In this document: positions 1 through 5,517 of the stretch, one piece after another
How the letters are laid out: every line of letters starts with the position of its first letter
Numbering within the stretch: the stretch's first letter is position 1
Assembly (NCBI GenBank): GCA_002418005.1
Contig: DIDF01000005.1
Location: 1 to 6,603 of the forward strand
DNA length: 6,603 nucleotides
Source: Lactobacillaceae bacterium UBA5807
GTDB lineage: Bacteria; Bacillota; Bacilli; Lactobacillales; Lactobacillaceae
Direction: 5' to 3'
Made by a program: the position numbers and the translations under genes
The notes under the pieces: model-generated
Databases searched by the model: none
What the model was told of the DNA's origin: nothing
Seen by the model: only the letters and a program-made list of their open reading frames with translations

Positions 1-214
<214 letters not shown>

Positions 215-220
215 TATTTT

Positions 221-308
221 GGAGAAGTACTCAAGTGGCTGAAGAGGCGCCCCTGCTAAGGGTGTAGGTCGCGTAAGCGGCGCGAGAGTTCGAATCTCTC
301 CTTCTCCG
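221..308 (+). tRNA. tRNA-Ser(GCT)
   Basis: This is an 88-nt class II tRNA. The acceptor GGAGAAG pairs with CTTCTCC, and the discriminator is G308, as expected for serine. The anticodon GCT at 255-257 reads AGC/AGU codons. A long variable arm (about 261-285) containing a GTCGCG...CGGCGC stem confirms the serine identity. CCA is not encoded. Confidence 0.96.
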
Positions 309-313
309 TTCAT

Positions 314-386
314 GACCCGTTGGTCAAGTGGTTTAAGACACCGCCCTTTCACGGCGGTAACATGGGTTCGAATCCCGTACGGGTCA
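314..386 (+). tRNA. tRNA-Glu(TTC)
   Basis: The acceptor GACCCGT pairs with ACGGGTC at 379-385, and the discriminator is A386. The anticodon stem CCGCC/GGCGG encloses the loop CTTTCAC, with anticodon TTC at 348-350. The T-arm is GGGTTCGAATCCC. CCA is not encoded. The gene is spaced 5 nt from tRNA-Ser and 11 nt from the initiator tRNA. Confidence 0.96.
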
Positions 387-397
387 TTTTATATTAT

Positions 398-471
<74 letters not shown>

Positions 472-473
472 TT

Positions 474-548
474 GGTTCGTTGGTCTAGTTGGTTTAGGAC
501 GCCTGCCTGTCACGCAGGAGATCACGAGTTCGAGTCTCGTACGAACCG
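474..548 (+). tRNA. tRNA-Asp(GTC)
   Basis: The 75-nt cloverleaf has acceptor GGTTCGT pairing with ACGAACC at 541-547, and discriminator G548, as expected for aspartate. The anticodon stem CCTGC/GCAGG holds the anticodon GTC at 509-511. It is the last tRNA of the cluster, about 45 nt before the terminator. CCA is not encoded. Confidence 0.96.
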
Positions 549-593
549 TCCATCCAAATAAGGATTCGTTAAATTTAACTTTTAACTAAAAAC

Positions 594-627
594 AAAGGCA
601 ACCTTGTCAGGTTGCCTTTTTATTTTT
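594..627 (+). terminator. bidirectional intrinsic terminator of the rRNA-tRNA cluster
   Basis: A perfect 11-bp stem, AAAGGCAACCT (594-604) and AGGTTGCCTTT (609-619), encloses the loop TGTC and runs into a T-rich tail on the plus strand. On the minus strand the same stem is followed by a T-rich stretch (complement of 583-593), so it can also end the converging ABM-protein gene whose stop codon is at 639-641. Confidence 0.93.
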
Positions 628-638
628 AAATTGACTGA

Positions 639-1127
639 TTATGCGGGGATATATGAGGCTTCATGATGATAAGAAGATGGAGAACTTTGGTAACCCTTTG
701 GAGTTAAATCTAATGAATCCTTGTGCCAAATCTCGTAATTAGAATAGGATTCCCAAGTAGTTAGTAAAATTCGTTGATTAATATCATTGTGATAATTCAG
801 CGAATAAATTGAATTCATACCAGTTGGTAAAATATCACTCATTAATTTATTAACTCGGGCATCAAAAACCTTTTGCTGATCTTCATTTAAATTCAGAGTT
901 GCAAAGTTAACAAACCCGGTCCAATTGTCATTTCCAGCATGAGCTAAAGCATCATAAGTTACCGGGGATTCAAAAATTGGCTCCATTCCAGAATAATCGA
1001 GCAACATCAATTCTTTTGCCTCTGTGCTACTTAATTTATATAGTTGGAGTTCCCGATCCGGATACTTATCGATTATTGGTCTGAGAATATCTTCACTACC
1101 AAATGTAATTGCAATATGTCTTATCAT
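639..1127 (-). CDS. HmoB-like ABM-domain protein, lacks the heme-ligand His
   Basis: The 162-residue soluble protein has no signal peptide or membrane segment. Its layout matches the Bacillus HmoB (YhgC) family as I remember it. There is an N-terminal domain (about 1-65: AITFGSEDIL, then IFESPVTYDAL) and a C-terminal antibiotic-biosynthesis-monooxygenase fold (about 70-160: GFVNF, then LLTTWESYSNYEIW). HmoB and IsdG enzymes degrade heme with an Asn-Trp-His triad. Here Trp134 is kept, but the residue ten positions later, where the axial His is expected, is Lys144, and the Asn position appears to be Thr. Heme degradation is therefore doubtful; the protein may bind another ligand or have a different role. 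The ATG at 1125-1127 is supported by GGAGG at 1136-1140 (8 nt spacing). It is a single gene, divergent from the metallo-hydrolase, with its own promoter, and it ends at the shared terminator at 594-627. Confidence 0.8.
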   Translation of the reverse strand: MIRHIAITFGSEDILRPIIDKYPDRELQLYKLSSTEAKELMLLDYSGMEPIFESPVTYDALAHAGNDNWTGFVNFATLNLNEDQQKVFDARVNKLMSDILPTGMNSIYSLNYHNDINQRILLTTWESYSNYEIWHKDSLDLTPKGYQSSPSSYHHEASYIPA

Positions 1128-1135
1128 TGACTCCG

Positions 1136-1140
1136 CCTCC
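1136..1140 (-). promoter_or_regulatory. ribosome binding site of the ABM gene
   Basis: GGAGG on the minus strand lies 8 nt before the ATG at 1127. It fixes the start of the ABM-domain gene. Confidence 0.85.
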
Positions 1141-1156
1141 CAACGTTTTCAAACCC

Positions 1157-1186
1157 ATTATACTTTGCTTTTTCGGCCTAGTCCAA
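1157..1186 (-). promoter_or_regulatory. sigma-A promoter for the ABM gene
   Basis: On the minus strand, TTGGAC (1181-1186) and a perfect TATAAT (1157-1162) are separated by 18 bp. The start site would lie about 20-25 nt before the GGAGG ribosome binding site. The -35 box is only 3 bp from the -35 box of the opposing promoter. Confidence 0.75.
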
Positions 1187-1197
1187 AGTTTTACTTT
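1185..1197. repeat. inverted repeat between divergent -35 boxes
   Basis: AAAGT-TTT-ACTTT is a perfect 5-bp inverted repeat that overlaps the -35 boxes of both divergent promoters. It is well placed for a shared operator, but it is short and could be chance in AT-rich DNA. Confidence 0.35.
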
Positions 1198-1218
1198 CAA
1201 ATGCCTATTATCTATACT
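1190..1218 (+). promoter_or_regulatory. sigma-A promoter for the metallo-hydrolase gene
   Basis: TTTACT (1190-1195) and TATACT (1213-1218) are separated by exactly 17 bp. They lie about 28 nt before the TTG start codon, which leaves a very short leader that includes the AGGAGG. Confidence 0.65.
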
Positions 1219-1231
1219 AAAGTCAAAAGTC

Positions 1232-1237
1232 AGGAGG
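1232..1237 (+). promoter_or_regulatory. ribosome binding site deciding a TTG start
   Basis: AGGAGG is followed after 8 nt by TTG at 1246. No in-frame ATG lies near the conserved N-terminus, so this strong site supports initiation at TTG. Confidence 0.85.
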
Positions 1238-1245
1238 GGTAAGTT

Positions 1246-1986
1246 TTGAAATTAACAGTAATTGGATATCTTGGTGGATATCCTGATCACGGGATGGCAA
1301 CTAGCTCCTATCTATTAGGGGCAGATAACTACCATATGTTGATTGATTGCGGTAGTGGGGCCTTATTGAGTTTAGAAGAAATTTTTGACCCACTTAAACT
1401 AGATTCTGTAATAATAACCCATTATCATAATGACCATATCGCAGATTTAGGAGTTCTTGAATATTATTGGCAGCTCCATACAAAAAGATATGATCAAAAA
1501 ATATTGCCAATTTATGGGCATGATTTCGATTCAGAGCACTTTTCAGAACTGGATTGGCCCAACTCAACTAAGGCAGTGGCATATGATCCTAATAGACAAT
1601 TAGCCGTTGGACCCTTTGACATTAGGTTTTTTAAAACTGAACACTTAGTAACTGCTTATGCATTAAGAATCACTGAGAGAAAAACGGGTAAAGTGCTTGT
1701 TTTTACTGCCGACACCCGTTACTTTAAGGAACTAACTGGATTTTGTAAAAATGCTGATTTGTTAATGGCCGATACCAACTTTTTTGCAGACAAAGATGGC
1801 ACAAAATGGCATATGACTTCAACTGAATCAGCAACTTTAGCCAAAGATGCCGGAGTAAAAAAGCTGCTCCTCACTCATCTTCCAGCAGATGGGGATTTGA
1901 ATCAATTAAAACAGGAGGCTACTAGTGTTTTAGATGCAAAAACGCCTATATTATTGGCAAGTAAGCATTTGTCAATTCAATTATAA
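1246..1986 (+). CDS. YhfI-like metallo-beta-lactamase-fold hydrolase
   Basis: The 246-residue cytoplasmic protein has a metallo-beta-lactamase fold of the RNase Z / YhfI type. Its length matches Bacillus YhfI (about 244), and the N-terminus KLTVIGYLGGYP is typical. The expected metal-binding set is complete: the HxHxDH motif H59, H61, D63 and H64 (THYHNDHIAD), H133 (TEH), D156 (FTADT) and H211 (LLTHLP). The MADTNFFADKDG and HMTS stretches further fit the YhfI group. The substrate of this group is not established to my knowledge; a phosphodiesterase-like activity is plausible from the fold. Unlike true RNase Z, I do not see an inserted flexible arm for tRNA. Translation starts at TTG 1246, set by AGGAGG. 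It is read away from the ABM gene and precedes spx by about 110 nt. Confidence 0.88.
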   Translation: MKLTVIGYLGGYPDHGMATSSYLLGADNYHMLIDCGSGALLSLEEIFDPLKLDSVIITHYHNDHIADLGVLEYYWQLHTKRYDQKILPIYGHDFDSEHFSELDWPNSTKAVAYDPNRQLAVGPFDIRFFKTEHLVTAYALRITERKTGKVLVFTADTRYFKELTGFCKNADLLMADTNFFADKDGTKWHMTSTESATLAKDAGVKKLLLTHLPADGDLNQLKQEATSVLDAKTPILLASKHLSIQL

Positions 1987-2053
1987 TTGTGAATAACTAA
2001 TAGTGTTTATAAGAAACAATTATGAATTTGCTGTTTTTTGATAACTTCTCCGA

Positions 2054-2059
2054 TATAAT
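2054..2059 (+). promoter_or_regulatory. candidate -10 box of the spx promoter
   Basis: A perfect TATAAT lies 27 nt before the GGAGG ribosome binding site of spx. The -35 is unclear: TTGCTG at 2028-2033 would give a 20-bp spacer and CTGTTT at 2031-2036 a 17-bp spacer. The weak -35 leaves room for an activator. Confidence 0.5.
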
Positions 2060-2098
2060 TAATCTCAAGTTAAGAAATTGATTTTGGAGGAAATTAAA

Positions 2099-2494
2099 AT
2101 GACAGTGAATTTTTTTATGACAACCAGTTGTACATCATGCAGAAGAGCCAAGATTTGGTTAGAAAACCACCAAGTAGAATTTAAGGAAAGAAATATTTAT
2201 GCTGATCCTTTGGATAAAGAAGAAATCAAAGCTTTGTTGCGACTTTGTGAAAACGGCACTGAGGATTTAATTTCTACTAGATGTCACATTTTTAAAGATT
2301 TCAAAAATAAGATAAACAGGATGTCTTTAAGTAAAGTAATCGACCTTTTAGTAACTCATCCTGAATTATTAAAACAACCAATTTTGGTTGATGATAAACG
2401 GATTGAAATTGGATTTCATGATGATGAAATCAGAACATTTCTTCCTAAAGAAGTTAGGAGAATGCAACTTGAAAGAATGTTGAATCAAGCTTAG
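2099..2494 (+). CDS. spx: Spx-family redox regulator
   Basis: This 131-residue protein of the ArsC/Spx thioredoxin-like fold has exactly the usual Spx length. Spx binds the alpha C-terminal domain of RNA polymerase and redirects transcription during thiol stress. It has the CXXC redox switch C11-T-S-C14, the glycine G53 in ENGTEDLISTR that matches the polymerase-contact Gly52 of B. subtilis Spx, and the C-terminal GFHDDEIRTFLPKEVRRMQL block. In the RPI motif near the fold's oxyanion pocket, the Arg is replaced (K92-Q93-P94-I95). Two extra cysteines (C50, C62) are also present. It may therefore be one of several Spx paralogues rather than the main SpxA. The start is ATG 2099 because GGAGG at 2086-2090 lies 8 nt upstream; an in-frame TTG at 2078 lies upstream of that site. 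MecA, encoded next, is known to bring Spx to ClpC in Bacillus. Confidence 0.92.
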   Translation: MTVNFFMTTSCTSCRRAKIWLENHQVEFKERNIYADPLDKEEIKALLRLCENGTEDLISTRCHIFKDFKNKINRMSLSKVIDLLVTHPELLKQPILVDDKRIEIGFHDDEIRTFLPKEVRRMQLERMLNQA

Positions 2495-2539
2495 AAATTA
2501 GTTGTAAGTGCTTGTGTCAATTTGTATTTAGACTTATCA

Positions 2540-2567
2540 TTTACATGACCGGTAAACATGATACAAT
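2540..2567 (+). promoter_or_regulatory. extended -10 promoter for mecA
   Basis: TTTACA (2540-2545), a 16-bp spacer and TACAAT (2562-2567) are preceded by TG at 2559-2560, giving an extended -10 (TGATACAAT). The expected start is about 40 nt before the mecA ATG. TTTAC and GTAAA (2540-2544, 2552-2556) form a small inverted repeat around the spacer. Confidence 0.65.
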
Positions 2568-2614
2568 GAATAATACCAATAGGCCCTGGGTAATATGAAA
2601 GGGGTGGCTGAAAA

Positions 2615-3277
2615 ATGGAAATGGAACGAATTAATGAGAATACAATTCGAGTTCTTATCGGAAATGATGATCTCGACAAGCGTGGGATTACCGTTCTAGA
2701 TTTGCTTGGAAATCACAAACAAATCGAGAGCTTCTTCTACAGTATTCTTGAAGAAGTGGACAAAGACCATCAATTTCAGAATAATGATGCTGTAACTTTC
2801 CAGGTTCTTCCAAACCAAAATGGTCTTGAGCTGTTTATCAGCAAGGATGTGGATTTGAATCATAATTTGATGGGCGATTCTGACAATGAAAATGAAAAAC
2901 GGGATCCCGTTTCTAAGTACATTGATGAGCACCCTCAATCAACTGACCCGCAAAATGATCATAAAACGAATGATGAGTTTGGTCATCAAAAGCGAACGGT
3001 TATTCTAGAATTTGATACTTTTGATCAATTCATCGCTTTGTCAAAGGCTTTAAAGCTAGAAGATGGAACTTCTGATTTATATTTGTATAACGAGAAGTAT
3101 TATCTCAAGCTTCAATTGTTCAGTAGCGAACCTGTAGATCTCACAGTTTCTGATGAGGTTGCGATTGCTAACGAATATGGTCGAAAAACTCCAGTTACAG
3201 AAGAAATTTTGGATGAGTATGGCGAGTTATTAATGGAAAATGGTGCTTTGGAATTGGCTCGACACTATTTTAAGTAA
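2615..3277 (+). CDS. mecA: adaptor protein MecA
   Basis: The 220-residue cytoplasmic adaptor delivers substrates to the ClpCP protease and activates ClpC. The N-terminal substrate-binding domain (about 1-85) opens with MEMERINENTIRV, followed by DDLDKRGIT and DLL, as in Lactobacillus MecA. An acidic, low-complexity linker (about 88-125, rich in Asp, Glu and Asn) follows. The C-terminal ClpC-binding domain (about 128-220) has RTVILEFDTFDQFIALSKAL, LYLYNEKYYL and a final EYGRKTPVT...ALELARHYF. The ATG at 2615 is preceded by the purine-rich AAAGGGGTGG (2598-2607); a second ATG six bases later is possible, but the MEMER start is typical. In Bacillus and streptococci MecA targets competence regulators (ComK, ComX) and Spx, which fits the adjacent spx gene. 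The stop codon lies inside the direct repeat at 3269-3285. Confidence 0.95.
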   Translation: MEMERINENTIRVLIGNDDLDKRGITVLDLLGNHKQIESFFYSILEEVDKDHQFQNNDAVTFQVLPNQNGLELFISKDVDLNHNLMGDSDNENEKRDPVSKYIDEHPQSTDPQNDHKTNDEFGHQKRTVILEFDTFDQFIALSKALKLEDGTSDLYLYNEKYYLKLQLFSSEPVDLTVSDEVAIANEYGRKTPVTEEILDEYGELLMENGALELARHYFK

Positions 3278-3285
3278 AGTTTAAG
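3269..3285 (+). promoter_or_regulatory. CiaR-type binding site (TTTAAG-N5-TTTAAG)
   Basis: Two perfect TTTAAG half-sites, at 3269-3274 and 3280-3285, are separated by exactly 5 bp (TAAAG). This matches the CiaR direct repeat described in streptococci (NTTAAG-N5-WTTAAG). The first half-site includes the last codons of mecA, and the mecA stop is in the spacer. The site lies about 130 bp before ciaR. The response regulator's recognition-helix region (IFDRLWGFDSDTAISVVEVY) is nearly the same as that of streptococcal CiaR as I recall it, so the same DNA target is expected. I found no second copy in the window. Confidence 0.7.
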
Positions 3286-3295
3286 GAAAATATGA

Positions 3296-3301
3296 TTTAA
3301 T
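3296..3301 (+). promoter_or_regulatory. candidate -10 box of the CiaR-dependent ciaR promoter
   Basis: TTTAAT matches the -10 consensus at five of six positions and begins 10 bp after the CiaR repeat, the kind of spacing recalled for CiaR-activated streptococcal promoters. TAATAT at 3298 and TATAGA at 3301 are alternatives. No conventional -35 is present apart from the repeat itself. The start would fall near 3308. Confidence 0.45.
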
Positions 3302-3303
3302 AT

Positions 3304-3339
3304 AGACTGGACTGCGTGTGAATGTGGTTTGGTTTTTTT
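3304..3339 (+). terminator. G-U-rich intrinsic terminator after mecA
   Basis: In RNA, AGACUGGACUGCGU (3304-3317) and AUGUGGUUUGGUUU (3322-3335) form 14 consecutive pairs, seven Watson-Crick and seven G-U. They close on the tetraloop GUGA, which fits the stable GNRA class, and run into a T-tract (3333-3339). On the opposite strand the G-U pairs become A-C mismatches, so it can work only in the mecA direction. It was easy to miss because the DNA is not an obvious inverted repeat. Confidence 0.6.
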
Positions 3340-3380
3340 ATTTTTGGTAAAATTAATTAAAAGAATAAATTTATAAACAG

Positions 3381-3400
3381 CAAATTCATTTTTGAATTTG
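3381..3400 (+). repeat. inverted repeat in the ciaR leader
   Basis: CAAATTCA (3381-3388) and TGAATTTG (3393-3400) form a perfect 8-bp stem with a TTTT loop. The stem ends 5 nt before the ciaR ribosome binding site (GAGGA, 3406-3410). There is no T-tract, so it is not a terminator. It could be a regulator binding site or an RNA hairpin affecting translation or stability. Confidence 0.5.
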
Positions 3401-3416
3401 GAAATGAGGAAATAAA

Positions 3417-4121
3417 ATGAAAGGGTTAAAAATCTTAATTGTCGAAGACGATGATGCCCTCGCCAAGAGTTTGGAAACATTTTTACAGGACATTGGTGAA
3501 ACCACTGTTGCTGAGGATGGCTTTGAAGGCCAAATGTTAGGCGAAGAAGGGATTTATGATATTGCTGTTTTGGATATTATGCTTCCTTCGGTCAATGGAT
3601 GGGACATTTTAAAGTATTGGCGGCAAGAAAAGCATCTGGATATGCCCGTGTTGGTTTTAACTGCTAAAGATACTTTGGACGACAAGATTCATGGCTTTCA
3701 GATGGGCGCAGATGATTATTTAACCAAACCTTTCCATAGAGAAGAGCTTTTAATGCGGGTTCAAGCTCTATTAAAGCGAAGCGGGCATCTTGCAAGCAGT
3801 AATTCTCTGAGTGTTGGACCATTTTCAGTTGATATGAATAAACGTTCAGTAGTTGTTAATGGGGTGGAATTAGATTTAAATGGCAAAGAGTATGATTTAA
3901 TGCTTTATTTCCTTCAAAACCCCAATACGATTATCACCAAAAACCAAATTTTTGATCGACTGTGGGGGTTTGATTCAGATACTGCTATTTCAGTCGTTGA
4001 AGTTTATATGAGTAATATTAGAAAAAAAGTCAATAAGGTTTTAGACCAAAAGCCGCTCAAGACCTTAAGAAATGTTGGATACATGTTTGACACGGAGGTA
4101 TTCGATGACCAGAAGTCCTGA
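3417..4121 (+). CDS. ciaR: CiaR-like response regulator (OmpR/PhoB family)
   Basis: The 234-residue DNA-binding response regulator has a receiver domain (about 3-118) with the acidic pair D11/D12, phospho-acceptor D53 (AVLDIMLP), T82 (VLTA), Y101 and K104 (ADDYLTKPF). A winged-helix domain (about 128-227) has LNGKEYDLMLYFLQN, IFDRLWGFDSDTAISVVEVY, IRKKV and TLRNVGYMF. The GKEYDLMLYFLQ and IFDRLWGFDSDT blocks are nearly the same as in streptococcal CiaR from memory, more specific than general OmpR similarity. CiaR controls cell-envelope stress, competence and small-RNA genes in streptococci. The start is ATG 3417, with GAGGA six nt upstream. Its 3' end overlaps ciaH by 17 nt. A CiaR-type repeat upstream suggests autoregulation. 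Confidence 0.9.
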   Translation: MKGLKILIVEDDDALAKSLETFLQDIGETTVAEDGFEGQMLGEEGIYDIAVLDIMLPSVNGWDILKYWRQEKHLDMPVLVLTAKDTLDDKIHGFQMGADDYLTKPFHREELLMRVQALLKRSGHLASSNSLSVGPFSVDMNKRSVVVNGVELDLNGKEYDLMLYFLQNPNTIITKNQIFDRLWGFDSDTAISVVEVYMSNIRKKVNKVLDQKPLKTLRNVGYMFDTEVFDDQKS

Positions 4122-5439
4122 TACACAGCATAGACAGCAGATTTCACTCTTCATTAGGGAATTAATTGGATTTACAATTTTATTTTTTGTATTGGGTGCA
4201 GTCGTTTATTTTCTATTTGACAGGTCAATATCTCAAAATATTGATAGTGGCATAGTTGCTCAAAAAGAAAGAATTTTGAGTAATCAAAATCAGCCTCGTT
4301 TTCAATCCAAAGACACCCCTGAAGTTCCCGGCAATTATAATCCTGCTAATCCAAGTGCTGAAGCCCCATTTAGAACAAACTTTATTGTTTTTAACAGTAA
4401 AGGAAAAATTATGAATACCCAAATGTTGGGTGAACGTATTTACGATCTTTTCGAAGATATGAAGCTTAATACTGCCAGTCTTAATAAGATTCAAGGGATG
4501 ATAATGTACACTAGTAATGGTTCACAGCAAGCAACGAGCCATTATTTTAGAACATTGCTAATCAAAGTTCCAAAGTCAAATCCTAACCCGATGTATTCGG
4601 GAAGGTATGTTTTAATTTTGGAAAATATTGATAGTGACCTTATGGCAATTAAAAACTTTAGAGAGTCTTTGACAATCACTCTGATAATCTTCTGGATTTT
4701 AGCAATTGCGATTGCTTATATGCTTTCAAGATCAAGCATGAAACCTATTCTAAGGTCTTGGAAACAACAACGTGATTTTAGCGCGAATGCTGCTCATGAA
4801 CTCAAAACGCCGTTAACAGTAATCCAAAATCAAATGGAGTATTTGTTAACCAAGCCAAAAGATAAAATCATGGATCAAGCCGGGCCAATATCCACAACCT
4901 TAGATGAAGTAGAACATCTAAAAACCTTAACCAATCGCTTGCTTATATTGGCTCGATCAGATGCGAATATCGTTCAAATTCAAAAACAGGACATTCAATT
5001 AAAAACTTATTTTGAAAAAATCTTGACACCTTATAAAGATATTGCCGCAAGTCAGTCAAAGACATTGAGTTTTAATATCAACGTTAATGGGTATGGCAAA
5101 CTTGACTCGGATTTGATTAGACAGCTAGTCATTATCATTTTAGACAATGCGATTAAATACACCCCGGCGGGCGGATCAATAGAAGTCACTGCTAACCGGG
5201 TTAGAGACAAACTTAATCTTGAGTTTAAAGATACTGGCGAAGGAATCCCCGATGCGGATAAGAAATTGATTTTTGAGCGTTTCTATCGAGCTGATCGCTC
5301 CCGAAATTCTGGAACTGGTGGCAATGGGTTAGGTTTGGCAATTGCTAAATGGATCGTTAAACAACATAAGGGAACGATTAATGTCAAGGATAATAAACCA
5401 AAAGGCACAATTTTTGATATTTCGCTGCCATTGGGATAA
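4105..5439 (+). CDS. ciaH: CiaH-like sensor histidine kinase
   Basis: The 444-residue membrane kinase matches the length I recall for pneumococcal CiaH. Membrane segments are at about 18-38 and 188-208 and flank an extracytoplasmic sensor of about 150 residues that includes a Pro/Asn-rich stretch (71-88). The kinase core follows: H-box AAHELKTP with phospho-acceptor H231, N-box LDNAIKYT with N348, G1 DTGEGIP with D376, F-box FERFYRADRS, G2 GGNGLGLA. The C-terminus VKDNKPKGTIF is a striking match to CiaH. ATG 4105 is chosen because GGAGG at 4094-4098 lies six nt upstream; the in-frame ATG at 4072 lacks such a site and would extend the overlap with ciaR. The 17-nt overlap with ciaR implies translational coupling. 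No cognate htrA-type gene is in the window. Transcription ends at the terminator at 5451-5489. Confidence 0.9.
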   Translation: MTRSPDTQHRQQISLFIRELIGFTILFFVLGAVVYFLFDRSISQNIDSGIVAQKERILSNQNQPRFQSKDTPEVPGNYNPANPSAEAPFRTNFIVFNSKGKIMNTQMLGERIYDLFEDMKLNTASLNKIQGMIMYTSNGSQQATSHYFRTLLIKVPKSNPNPMYSGRYVLILENIDSDLMAIKNFRESLTITLIIFWILAIAIAYMLSRSSMKPILRSWKQQRDFSANAAHELKTPLTVIQNQMEYLLTKPKDKIMDQAGPISTTLDEVEHLKTLTNRLLILARSDANIVQIQKQDIQLKTYFEKILTPYKDIAASQSKTLSFNINVNGYGKLDSDLIRQLVIIILDNAIKYTPAGGSIEVTANRVRDKLNLEFKDTGEGIPDADKKLIFERFYRADRSRNSGTGGNGLGLAIAKWIVKQHKGTINVKDNKPKGTIFDISLPLG

Positions 5440-5450
5440 AAATTTATTAA

Positions 5451-5489
5451 CTAAAAAGCTAACCTCAACTGTGAGGTTAGCCTTTTTAG
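5451..5489. terminator. bidirectional terminator between ciaH and gshA
   Basis: A 10-bp stem, GCTAACCTCA (5458-5467) and TGAGGTTAGC (5472-5481), encloses the loop ACTG. Past a bulged C5482, A5453-5457 can pair with T5483-5487. There is a T-run on the plus strand and a matching A-run that supplies Us for minus-strand transcripts. It serves both the ciaRH operon and the converging glutamate-cysteine ligase gene. Confidence 0.93.
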
Positions 5490-5517
5490 TAATTTTGTCA
5501 TATTTAGCTAATTTATA

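Noticed and set aside
1220..1234. AAAGTCAAAAGTCAGG resembling a CtsR heat-shock operator
   Set aside because: CtsR sites need two (A/G)GTCAAA heptads separated by 3 bp. Here the second copy is GTCAGG and there is no spacer.
1024..1242. 72-codon plus-strand frame
   Set aside because: It lies antisense to the ABM gene and across the divergent promoters, with no ribosome binding site.
1977..2039. Possible terminator or palindrome after the metallo-hydrolase (CAATTATAATTG; AAGAAACA pairing with TGTTTTTT)
   Set aside because: The stems are almost entirely A-T with a large loop, and the T-run is used up in the stem. No convincing terminator.
2078..2098. TTG start extending Spx by seven residues
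   Set aside because: The strong GGAGG lies downstream of it and is correctly spaced to ATG 2099, which gives the usual 131 residues.
2326..2342. TTTAAGTAAAG inside spx, the same as the first 11 bases of the CiaR box
   Set aside because: The second half-site is TAATCG, so the repeat is incomplete, and it lies inside a coding region without a promoter.
4072..4107. Earlier ATG start for the histidine kinase
   Set aside because: It has no ribosome binding site. GGAGG before ATG 4105 and the 444-residue length support the later start.
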